Assembly (NCBI GenBank): GCA_958420075.1
Contig: CATZIM010000018.1
Coordinates: 1-14,633 of the forward strand
Direction of reading: 5' to 3'
Length of the DNA stretch: 14,633 bases
Origin: an uncultured Clostridia bacterium
Lineage (GTDB): Bacteria; Bacillota; Clostridia; Lachnospirales; Anaerotignaceae
Part shown: positions 7,734-13,570 of the stretch, in pieces
How positions within the stretch are numbered: the stretch's first letter is position 1
Layout of the letters: each line of letters opens with the position of its first letter
The notes under the pieces: model-generated
Database searches by the model: none
What the model saw: the letters and a program-made list of their open reading frames with translations, nothing else
What the model was told of the DNA's origin: nothing
Made by a program: the position numbers and the translations under genes

Positions 7734-8906
7734 ATGGATTTTCAGACAGCAAAACAATATGACGATGAATATATCATCCATTCCTATGGCAGATTCCCCG
7801 TGCTCCTGACAAAAGGCAAAGGCGCCACTGTACAGGACGACACAGGCAAAACATATATCGACTTTACCAGCGGCATCGGCGTAAACGCTTTGGGCTTTTG
7901 CGACGACAACTGGGTACAGGCAGTAAGCGCACAGCTGCAAACCTTGCAGCACACTTCCAACCTGTACTACACAGAACCCTGCATTCAGGCAGCAAAACTC
8001 CTCTGTGAAAAAAGCGGCATGAAAAAAGTATTCTTCGGCAACAGCGGCGCAGAAGCCAACGAAGGCGTTATCAAAGCCGCAAGAAAATACAGCTTTTTGA
8101 AATACGGCGCAAGCAGAAACAAAATCATTGCCCTGCAAAACTCTTTCCATGGCAGAACCATGGCAGCCCTTTCCGCCACAGGACAGGACGCTTACCACAA
8201 TTTCTTCTTCCCCTTCGTAGACGGCTTCGTATTTGCCAAAGCAAATGACTTTGCCGACATTCTTTCCAAAATGACTGACGATGTTTGCGCAGTCATGCTG
8301 GAAACGGTACAGGGCGAAGGCGGCGTGGTTCCTCTGGACAAAGAATATGTTCAGGCCGTAGCAAAAGCCTGCAAGGAAAAAGACATCCTGCTCATTGTGG
8401 ACGAAGTACAGACAGGCATGGGCAGAACAGGCTCCCTGTTCAGCTATCAGCAGTTCGGCATCCAGCCTGACCTGGTATCCTGTGCAAAGGGTCTGGGCGG
8501 CGGCCTTCCCATCGGCGCGGTGCTGTTCGGAGAAAAAACAGAAACCGTATTCGTTCCCGGCGACCACGGCTCCACATTTGGCGGCAATCCCGTTGTTTGT
8601 GCTGGTGCGGTACATATCTTGAACACCATGGATGACGCCTTTTTACAGGACGTACAGAAAAAAGGCACATATCTGAAAGAAAAAATCGAAAAAATGCCCC
8701 ACGTTCAGAACGTGGCAGGCTTGGGCATGATGCTGGGCATCCAGTTGGATGTGGAAGCAAAACCCGTTATCAACACTTTGCTGGAAGCAGGCCTTCTGGT
8801 ACTTTCCGCAAAGACCAAGATCCGTCTGCTGCCTCCTCTGACCATCACACAGGAGGAACTGGACAAAGGACTTACTATTTTGGAACAGACACTGGCTTCA
8901 CTTTGA
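7734..8906 (+). CDS. argD: Acetylornithine aminotransferase
   Basis: ArgD converts N-acetylglutamate semialdehyde and glutamate to N-acetylornithine and 2-oxoglutarate using pyridoxal phosphate. The 390-residue class III aminotransferase has the phosphate-binding NSGAEANEG segment, NSFHGRTMAALSATGQ, and IVDEVQTGMGRTG, whose Asp contacts the pyridine ring. SCAKGLGGGLPIGA holds the Schiff-base Lys252, and GDHGSTFGGNPV follows. Many ArgD proteins also act on succinyldiaminopimelate; that is possible here but not shown. A strong AGGAGGG site (7721-7727) lies 6 bases before ATG. The arg operon context makes the assignment secure against ornithine or 4-aminobutyrate aminotransferases. Confidence 0.96.
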   Translation: MDFQTAKQYDDEYIIHSYGRFPVLLTKGKGATVQDDTGKTYIDFTSGIGVNALGFCDDNWVQAVSAQLQTLQHTSNLYYTEPCIQAAKLLCEKSGMKKVFFGNSGAEANEGVIKAARKYSFLKYGASRNKIIALQNSFHGRTMAALSATGQDAYHNFFFPFVDGFVFAKANDFADILSKMTDDVCAVMLETVQGEGGVVPLDKEYVQAVAKACKEKDILLIVDEVQTGMGRTGSLFSYQQFGIQPDLVSCAKGLGGGLPIGAVLFGEKTETVFVPGDHGSTFGGNPVVCAGAVHILNTMDDAFLQDVQKKGTYLKEKIEKMPHVQNVAGLGMMLGIQLDVEAKPVINTLLEAGLLVLSAKTKIRLLPPLTITQEELDKGLTILEQTLASL

Positions 8907-8926
8907 TTGAGAAAGGAAGATAATAT

Positions 8927-9835
8927 ATGAAACATTTTCTGAAACTTTTAGACCTGACAACAGAAGAAATCCTGGAACTGCTGGACTTGGCAGACCAGCT
9001 GAAATTACAGAAAAAACAGGGTATTGAACACCATATCCTCAAAGGCAAAACACTGGGTATGATCTTTGAAAAATCCTCCACCAGAACCCGTGTATCCTTT
9101 GAAACAGGCATGTATCAGCTGGGCGGCCATGCGCTGTTCATCAGCTCCAAAGACGCACAGATCGGCCGTGGCGAACCCACAGAAGACACCGCAAGAGTTC
9201 TGTCCCGGTATCTGGACGGCATCATGATCCGTACTTTTGAACAGGAAGAAGTGGAAACACTGGCAAAATACGGCTCCATCCCCATCATCAACGGTCTCAC
9301 AGACTTCTGCCATCCCTGCCAGGTCATGGCTGACTTGCAGACCATCCGGGAACACAAAGGCAAACTGGAAGGTCTGAAGATGTGCTACATCGGCGACGGC
9401 AACAACATGGCAAACTCCCTCATCGTTGGCGGTTTAAAAGTCGGCATGTCCGTAAGCATTGCCTGCCCTAAAGATTACCAGCCTCATAAAGACGTTCTGG
9501 ACTTTGCGGCACAGTATGGCGATAAATTCCAGATGACAGAAAGCCCTCTGGAAGCTGCGAAAAACGCTGACGTGGTACTGACAGACGTTTGGGCATCCAT
9601 GGGTCAGGAAAGCGAACAGAAGATCAGAGAAGCCGCTTTCGCTGGCTTCCAGGTCAACGACGAACTGATGGCAGTGACAAACGAAGGCTGCATGGTACAG
9701 CATTGCCTGCCCGCTCACAGAGGCGAAGAAATCACAGCGGAAGTATTCGAAGCACACGCTGATGAAATTTTCGATGAAGCAGAAAACCGTCTGCACGCCC
9801 AGAAAGCAATTCTGGTAAAACTGATGGCAGACTAA
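8927..9835 (+). CDS. argF: Ornithine carbamoyltransferase (anabolic)
   Basis: ArgF joins ornithine and carbamoyl phosphate to give citrulline. The 302-residue protein has the carbamoyl-phosphate loop SSTRTR (50-55), HPCQ (129-132), the ornithine-binding loop DVWASMG (220-226) and HCLP (259-262) with its catalytic cysteine Cys260. AAAGGAAG (8912-8919) precedes ATG 8927. It sits last in argCJBDF, 20 bases after argD, and a terminator follows, so it is the biosynthetic enzyme and not part of an arginine deiminase cluster. The genes for the remaining steps (argG, argH) and for carbamoyl phosphate (carAB) are not in the window. Confidence 0.97.
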   Translation: MKHFLKLLDLTTEEILELLDLADQLKLQKKQGIEHHILKGKTLGMIFEKSSTRTRVSFETGMYQLGGHALFISSKDAQIGRGEPTEDTARVLSRYLDGIMIRTFEQEEVETLAKYGSIPIINGLTDFCHPCQVMADLQTIREHKGKLEGLKMCYIGDGNNMANSLIVGGLKVGMSVSIACPKDYQPHKDVLDFAAQYGDKFQMTESPLEAAKNADVVLTDVWASMGQESEQKIREAAFAGFQVNDELMAVTNEGCMVQHCLPAHRGEEITAEVFEAHADEIFDEAENRLHAQKAILVKLMAD

Positions 9836-9849
9836 TATCCTCCAAATAC

Positions 9850-9886
9850 AAAACCACCGGGAACAACATGTTTTCGGTGGTTTTTC
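9850..9886 (+). terminator. Terminator of the arg operon
   Basis: AAAACCACCG (9850-9859) pairs with CGGTGGTTTT (9875-9884), a 10-bp perfect stem extended by a G-T pair, followed by T residues. It begins 15 bases after the argF stop codon. Confidence 0.92.
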
Positions 9887-10038
9887 ATTGTACAAAAACA
9901 ATTCTGATCTTTCTTTCAGAAAGGCTTGCAGAACAAAATCATCCCTATCAACGCATCCAAACCTTGCATAAAATGGGACTTTTGCAGCAGCGTTTTTTGT
10001 GTGTTGTATGCCCGAAATGACGGCATTTGCGCCTATTT

Positions 10039-10070
10039 CCCTACATTTTGCAGGGTTTTTTATTTTTTTT
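10039..10070 (+). terminator. Second, orphan terminator-like hairpin before rubrerythrin
   Basis: CCCTACA (10039-10045) and TGCAGGG (10049-10055) pair with one A-C mismatch around a TTT loop, followed by T6-A-T8. It ends about 22 bases before the rubrerythrin -35. No gene lies between the argF terminator and here (9887-10038), so it is either a backup terminator or the end of a small untranslated RNA. Confidence 0.6.
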
Positions 10071-10091
10071 AGAAAAATTAGAAAAAATCCG

Positions 10092-10119
10092 TTGACAAAC
10101 GCCAAAGTTCTGTTATAAT
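10092..10119 (+). promoter_or_regulatory. Rubrerythrin promoter, near consensus
   Basis: TTGACA (10092-10097), a 16-base spacer and TATAAT (10114-10119), with TG one base before the -10, give a consensus promoter. This predicts strong expression when derepressed. Confidence 0.9.
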
Positions 10120-10150
10120 GATATCAATTAGTAAACGATAATAATTATTA
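10113..10150 (+). promoter_or_regulatory. Candidate PerR/Fur-family operators at the rubrerythrin promoter
   Basis: CGATAATAATTATTA (10136-10150) matches 12 of 14 defined positions of the 7-1-7 Fur box TGATAATnATTATCA and 11 of 14 of the PerR box TTATAATnATTATAA. It includes the perfect 12-bp palindrome TAATAATTATTA. A second match, TTATAATGATATCAA (10113-10127, 11 of 14 to PerR), covers the -10. Rubrerythrin genes of clostridia are commonly PerR-controlled. The AT richness raises the chance of false matches. Confidence 0.5.
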
Positions 10151-10187
10151 ATTAATAAATATTTTAGTGTGTAAGGAGGAAAATATT

Positions 10188-10730
10188 ATGATGAATCTGA
10201 AAGGTACAAAAACTGAAGCCAACCTGATGGCAGCATTTGCTGGTGAATCCCAGGCAAGAAACAAATACACATATTACGCAAGCAAAGCAAAAAAAGAAGG
10301 CTATGAACAGATCGCAGCTCTGTTCCTGGAAACAGCAAACAACGAAAAAGAACACGCAAAAATCTGGTTCAAACTGCTCCATGACGGCGCTGTTCCTTCC
10401 ACAGCTGAAAACCTGCTGGACGCTGCACAGGGTGAAAACTACGAATGGACAGACATGTACGCTACATTCGCGAAAGAAGCAAGAGAAGAAGGCTTCGACC
10501 GCATCGCTTACCTGTTTGAAGCAGTAGGTCAGATCGAAAAACATCACGAAGAACGTTACCGCAAACTGCTGGAAAACGTTGAAGGCGGTCTGGTATTCTC
10601 CAGAGATGGCGACATGATTTGGCAGTGCGCAAACTGCGGCCACATCCACGTTGGCAAACAGGCACCTCAGGTTTGCCCCGTTTGCGAACATCCTCAGGCT
10701 TACTTCCAGATCGAAGCAAAGAACTACTAA
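10188..10730 (+). CDS. rbr: Rubrerythrin
   Basis: Rubrerythrin reduces hydrogen peroxide to water in the cytosol of anaerobes, using electrons passed through its rubredoxin domain. The 180-residue protein has the ferritin-like diiron domain (about 1-140). The likely iron ligands are Glu20 in [10 protein letters not shown], Glu53 and His56 in NEKEHAK, Glu97 and Glu100 in KEAREEGF, and Glu117 and His120 in IEKHHEE. The C-terminal rubredoxin-like domain holds one iron on Cys147, Cys150, Cys163 and Cys166 (CANCGH and CPVC). The strong AAGGAGGA site (10173-10180) fits ATG 10188; the adjacent ATG 10191 is a possible alternative. It is monocistronic, with a strong promoter and highly biased codons, so it is probably abundant. 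Confidence 0.97.
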   Translation: MMNLKGTKTEANLMAAFAGESQARNKYTYYASKAKKEGYEQIAALFLETANNEKEHAKIWFKLLHDGAVPSTAENLLDAAQGENYEWTDMYATFAKEAREEGFDRIAYLFEAVGQIEKHHEERYRKLLENVEGGLVFSRDGDMIWQCANCGHIHVGKQAPQVCPVCEHPQAYFQIEAKNY

Positions 10731-10791
10731 TACAAAAAACATCCTTGATTTTTGATACTCTCTTATCCCAATTTTTCATAGAACACCAAAC

Positions 10792-10824
10792 AAAAAAACG
10801 ACGGTTTCATACCGTCGTTTTTTT
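10792..10824. terminator. Bidirectional terminator between rubrerythrin and the MFS gene
   Basis: A perfect 14-bp inverted repeat (10792-10805 with 10811-10824) has a five-base loop, with seven A residues on the left arm and seven T residues on the right. It can therefore end transcripts arriving from either side. The stop codon of the minus-strand MFS gene (10807-10809) lies inside the loop. Confidence 0.92.
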
Positions 10825-11991
10825 CTGTACTTTATTATGGAGCATCCAGGCGCAGGCCAAGGCGCAGAAAGCCAGAACGCCGCCGCCCAGCCCCAGCAGG
10901 CGCATATCCAGTTTTTCCACGATGGCGCTGCCGCAGACAGAGCCAAAAGCAATGCCGAAGTTAAAGGAAAAAGAATTGGTGGAGGCCGCCAGGGTAATGG
11001 CGCCGGGATATTCCGCCGTGGCAATGTTCAGCACATTGACCTGTATGGGAGAATTTTGCAGATACATGAGCAGACCAATGGCAAAGATCACCGCCATACC
11101 TGCCACAGCATTCCCCAATACCACAGGCAGGAGAAACATACATACCGCCAGGGCAACATAAGTGAACCGCAGTTTATAAATGCCATTTTTCAGTGCCATA
11201 CGACCGGAAATAAGGTTGCTGAAAAGCACCATAACCCCAAAGAGCAGCAATACAAAGCTGATGTACTGGGCAGGAATCCCCACGTAGTCCTCAAATACGG
11301 GGGTCAGGTACGTATATAAAACATAAGAAGCAGAAGCGCCAAAGAATACCGTCAGGATACTCAGCAAAATGCGGCTGTCTTTCAGCAGGACAAACTGCTG
11401 CATGATGCCGGAAGGTACTTTTTCATGTTTTCTGGGCAAAGAAAGAAACATGAGAGCCAATACCAAAATGCTGCACAGGGTAATGCCCACAAAAGCCGCC
11501 CGCCAGCTAAGCACATGGCTGATGGTGGTACCAATGGGCACGCCGAAAATAGACGCCAGAGAAAATCCCGCGAACACCCAGGAAACCACCGTTGCCCGAT
11601 GTTCCAGAGAAGAAATATCTGGCACAAATGTCATGGAAACGGAAATGAGGGTGCCGGAAACGATGGACAGGAGGATTCTTGCCGCCGCCAGCAAAGGATA
11701 ACTGGGGGCAATGGCACAGAGGAAATTCCCCACCACAAATACCACCGTCAGGGAAATGATGAGGGCGAACCGATGGAACCGCCCTGCCAGAGCCGCCGTG
11801 AAAGGCGTTCCCACAGCATAAACAAAGGCAAACATGGAAACCAGAGAACCAGCAGTGGTGAGGGATACGGACAGTCCTTCGGAAATATCCGGCAATATCC
11901 CCACAATGATGAATTCGCTGGTGCCCAGTGCAAAACTCAGTAAAATCAAGGCAATGACAGGCATGGTGAATACCTTTTCTTTTTTTGGCAT
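10807..11991 (-). CDS. MFS transporter, AraJ/drug:H+ antiporter-1-like
   Basis: The 394-residue protein is almost entirely hydrophobic, with about twelve membrane segments and a central charged loop near PRKHEKVPSG, as in 12-TM major facilitator proteins. The first segment, LGTSEFIIVGILPDIS, and AGRFHR after segment two resemble the AraJ/YdhP-like sugar or drug efflux branch. The substrate is unknown. The reading frame extends upstream to 12282, but the start is set at 11991: AAAGGA on the minus strand (12001-12006) sits 9 bases upstream, the protein then begins MPKKEKVFTMPV as relatives do, and the extra frame would run through the promoter. It is monocistronic and divergent from maf. The last codons lie within the terminator hairpin. 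Confidence 0.9.
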   Translation of the reverse strand: MPKKEKVFTMPVIALILLSFALGTSEFIIVGILPDISEGLSVSLTTAGSLVSMFAFVYAVGTPFTAALAGRFHRFALIISLTVVFVVGNFLCAIAPSYPLLAAARILLSIVSGTLISVSMTFVPDISSLEHRATVVSWVFAGFSLASIFGVPIGTTISHVLSWRAAFVGITLCSILVLALMFLSLPRKHEKVPSGIMQQFVLLKDSRILLSILTVFFGASASYVLYTYLTPVFEDYVGIPAQYISFVLLLFGVMVLFSNLISGRMALKNGIYKLRFTYVALAVCMFLLPVVLGNAVAGMAVIFAIGLLMYLQNSPIQVNVLNIATAEYPGAITLAASTNSFSFNFGIAFGSVCGSAIVEKLDMRLLGLGGGVLAFCALACAWMLHNKVQKKTTV

Positions 11992-12027
11992 GATGCTTCT
12001 TCCTTTCTTCTTTCCAAATCCTGTATG

Positions 12028-12056
12028 ATTATAGTCATCTCCCACCCTGCCGTCAA
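12028..12056 (-). promoter_or_regulatory. Promoter of the MFS transporter gene
   Basis: On the minus strand, TTGACG (12056-12051), a 17-base spacer and TATAAT (12033-12028) form a strong promoter, with a leader of roughly 30 bases to the start codon. Confidence 0.85.
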
Positions 12057-12141
12057 GAATGAAAATTCCGCCTTTTTTCAGGGAAAACGCCGTTATTTTT
12101 ATGGAATCTGCCTTTCCCTTGGCAAAAATATAGCTTTTCCC

Positions 12142-12170
12142 TTGCAAAAGATGCGGGCTTTTCGTACAAT
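12142..12170 (+). promoter_or_regulatory. Promoter of maf
   Basis: TTGCAA (12142-12147) and TACAAT (12165-12170) are separated by 17 bases. The -35 lies within the second copy of a short direct repeat, TTTCCCTTG(G)CAAAA (12113-12127 and 12136-12149). Confidence 0.7.
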
Positions 12171-12208
12171 CTACCCGTACACACTTTTTTATGGAAAGGA
12201 CTGTTTTT

Positions 12209-12832
12209 ATGCAGCAAATCATATTGGCATCCAATTCTCCCCGGAGAAAAGAACTGCTGTCCATGCTTTCTGTGCCATTCACCGTACAGGAAAGTCATGT
12301 GGACGAGCGCGCATTGGAAGAAGCAGACAGAAAAGCCGGCATCCGCCGTACACCTGCGGAACAGGCGGCATTCATGGCAGAAGCCAAAGGCACAGACGTA
12401 AGCCGCACTGCTCCTGCAAATTCCATCATCATTGCCGCCGACACCATGGTGGCTGACGGGGACACCATCCTTCACAAACCCAAGGACAAAGCCGACGCCA
12501 AAGCTATCCTCACCCATCTTTCCGGCAAAAGCCACATGGTCTACACGGGTTTATGCGTCATTTACAAAGACGCAGAAGGCAAAGAAACGGTACACGCCCA
12601 GACCATCGGCACAAAAGTGGTATTCCGCTCTTTAACGGAAGCAGAAATGGACGCTTATATTGCCACAGGAGAGCCTATGGACAAAGCCGGCGCTTACGGC
12701 ATACAGGGCAAAGGTTCCCTGCTGGTGGAACGGATGGAGGGAGATTACTTCAACGTGGTAGGTCTGCCTTTGACCGCCCTTTACGAAGAACTGCGCACCC
12801 AGGGCGTTTCTCTTATGGAAAACTGGAAATAA
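12209..12832 (+). CDS. maf: Maf-family nucleoside triphosphate pyrophosphatase
   Basis: Maf proteins hydrolyse dTTP, UTP or modified nucleotides to monophosphates and pyrophosphate, as house-cleaning enzymes; the old name is septum formation inhibitor. The 207-residue protein opens with the signature ILASNSPRRKELL (Ser8 to Arg13). It has IIAADTMV with catalytic Asp78, HKPKDKADA with KPK at 90-92, and GAYGIQGKG near the C-terminus, as in the YhdE-like (dTTP/UTP) subgroup. ATG 12209 is chosen because AAAGGA (12195-12200) lies 8 bases upstream. An in-frame ATG at 12191 overlaps that site and adds six residues before the canonical start. It is a single gene between a promoter and a terminator. 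Confidence 0.94.
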   Translation: MQQIILASNSPRRKELLSMLSVPFTVQESHVDERALEEADRKAGIRRTPAEQAAFMAEAKGTDVSRTAPANSIIIAADTMVADGDTILHKPKDKADAKAILTHLSGKSHMVYTGLCVIYKDAEGKETVHAQTIGTKVVFRSLTEAEMDAYIATGEPMDKAGAYGIQGKGSLLVERMEGDYFNVVGLPLTALYEELRTQGVSLMENWK

Positions 12833-12838
12833 CAACAC

Positions 12839-12870
12839 AACAGCCAAGGATTCTCCATGGCTGTTTTTCT
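12839..12870 (+). terminator. Terminator of maf
   Basis: AACAGCCA (12839-12846) pairs with TGGCTGTT (12858-12865), with a further GGA/TCC pairing inside, followed by a T-rich run. It begins 6 bases after the stop codon. Confidence 0.9.
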
Positions 12871-12876
12871 TTGCAT

Positions 12877-12919
12877 TTTTTCCAAAAAACCAACTGCTTT
12901 CTCATTCCTTTTGGAAAAA
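12877..12919. repeat. 11-bp inverted repeat in the maf-marR spacer
   Basis: TTTTTCCAAAA (12877-12887) and TTTTGGAAAAA (12909-12919) are perfect reverse complements around a 21-base spacer. The element lies 33 bases before the -35 of the marR promoter. It has no clear terminator tail, and its role is unknown. Confidence 0.5.
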
Positions 12920-12952
12920 TCTTATCAATTTCTTTATATTGCATGCAAATAG

Positions 12953-12982
12953 TTGACAGCGCAACGAATTTAGAAGTATACT
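12953..12982 (+). promoter_or_regulatory. Promoter of the marR-MATE operon
   Basis: TTGACA (12953-12958) and TATACT (12977-12982) are separated by 18 bases. The untranslated leader is about 108 bases, unusually long for this window. Confidence 0.75.
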
Positions 12983-13009
12983 GTGTTTGTTGCAGACGCA
13001 ACTAATTTT
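12960..13009 (+). promoter_or_regulatory. Candidate MarR operator repeats
   Basis: CGCAACGAATTTA (12960-12972) and CGCAACTAATTTT (12997-13009) are direct repeats 37 bp apart. The second is also the right half of the inverted repeat GTTGC-AGAC-GCAAC (12989-13002). One copy fills the promoter spacer, and the other lies just downstream of the predicted start site. This placement suits repression by the MarR protein encoded next door. Confidence 0.5.
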
Positions 13010-13012
13010 GAC

Positions 13013-13065
13013 TTATCCACAGAAATTGCTGGGGCGGCAGTCATTTCTGTTTGATGTTATCCACA
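13013..13065 (+). promoter_or_regulatory. Two perfect DnaA-box 9-mers flanking a hairpin in the marR leader
   Basis: TTATCCACA occurs at 13013-13021 and 13057-13065 in the same orientation, 44 bp apart. Both are exact matches to the bacterial DnaA box. Between them ACAGAAAT (13019-13026) pairs with ATTTCTGT (13043-13050), with further inner pairing, to form a hairpin whose left arm overlaps the first box by three bases. Whether DnaA binds here is not known. Confidence 0.5.
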
Positions 13066-13096
13066 TTTCCACCGCCACTACCCACAGGAGGTACTC

Positions 13097-13570
13097 ATGG
13101 AAAAGAAAAATCTGCGTTATTCCATCAACGCATCAGCCATCAGCCGGTATGCCAACCGGAATTTCGACCTTTGTCTGCGGCATCTTCCCATCAGCAGCGG
13201 ACAGCAGTTTTTTCTGCTGCGCATCTACGAAAATCCCGGCATTCCCCTGAACGGTCTGGCACAGCTGGGCTTTTTTGACAAAGGCACTGTCAGCCGCGGT
13301 GTTCAGAAGCTGGAGGAAGCCGGCTACATCACCGTTATCACCGACGAAAACGACAGACGCTGCCGGAAACTGTTCGTCACCCCCGCCGCTATGCCCATCA
13401 TCGAAACATTGCTAAATGCCAGAGAGGAATGGAACTCTGCTCTCACAGAAGGCATGACAGACGAAGAATGTCTGCTCATAGAAAAACTCATGAAACAAAT
13501 GGTACAAAATGCCCAAACCTACATCGCCAAAAAGGAGGAGGAAATCACATGCAACAGCAACGAACACTGA
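13097..13570 (+). CDS. MarR-family transcriptional regulator
   Basis: The 157-residue protein has the winged helix-turn-helix layout of MarR dimers. There is a dimerisation helix at the N-terminus (about 8-30), a helix-turn-helix around GIPLNGLAQLGFFDKGTVSRGVQKLEEAGY (48-77) with recognition helix 61-74, and the wing TDENDRRCRKLFVTP (82-95). That wing carries the D-x-R-x-x-R-K pattern typical of the family. A C-terminal dimerisation helix follows. AGGAGGT (13086-13092) precedes ATG 13097. The gene overlaps the downstream MATE pump by 22 bases, so it most likely represses its own operon and is released by a pump substrate; the ligand is unknown. The C-terminal tail CNSNEH is encoded within that overlap. 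Confidence 0.9.
   Translation: MEKKNLRYSINASAISRYANRNFDLCLRHLPISSGQQFFLLRIYENPGIPLNGLAQLGFFDKGTVSRGVQKLEEAGYITVITDENDRRCRKLFVTPAAMPIIETLLNAREEWNSALTEGMTDEECLLIEKLMKQMVQNAQTYIAKKEEEITCNSNEH

Noticed and set aside
10807..12282. MFS gene extended to its longest open frame (491 codons)
   Set aside because: The extra 97 residues would be encoded across the gene's own promoter; a ribosome binding site at 12001-12006 and family alignment support the start at 11991.
12025..12456. Plus-strand frame of 143 codons overlapping the start of maf
   Set aside because: It crosses both divergent promoters and the maf start in another frame, and has no family features.
13013..13065. Reading the DnaA-box pair as a replication origin
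   Set aside because: No dnaA, dnaN or other origin-linked genes, no AT-rich unwinding element next to a larger box cluster, and only two boxes.
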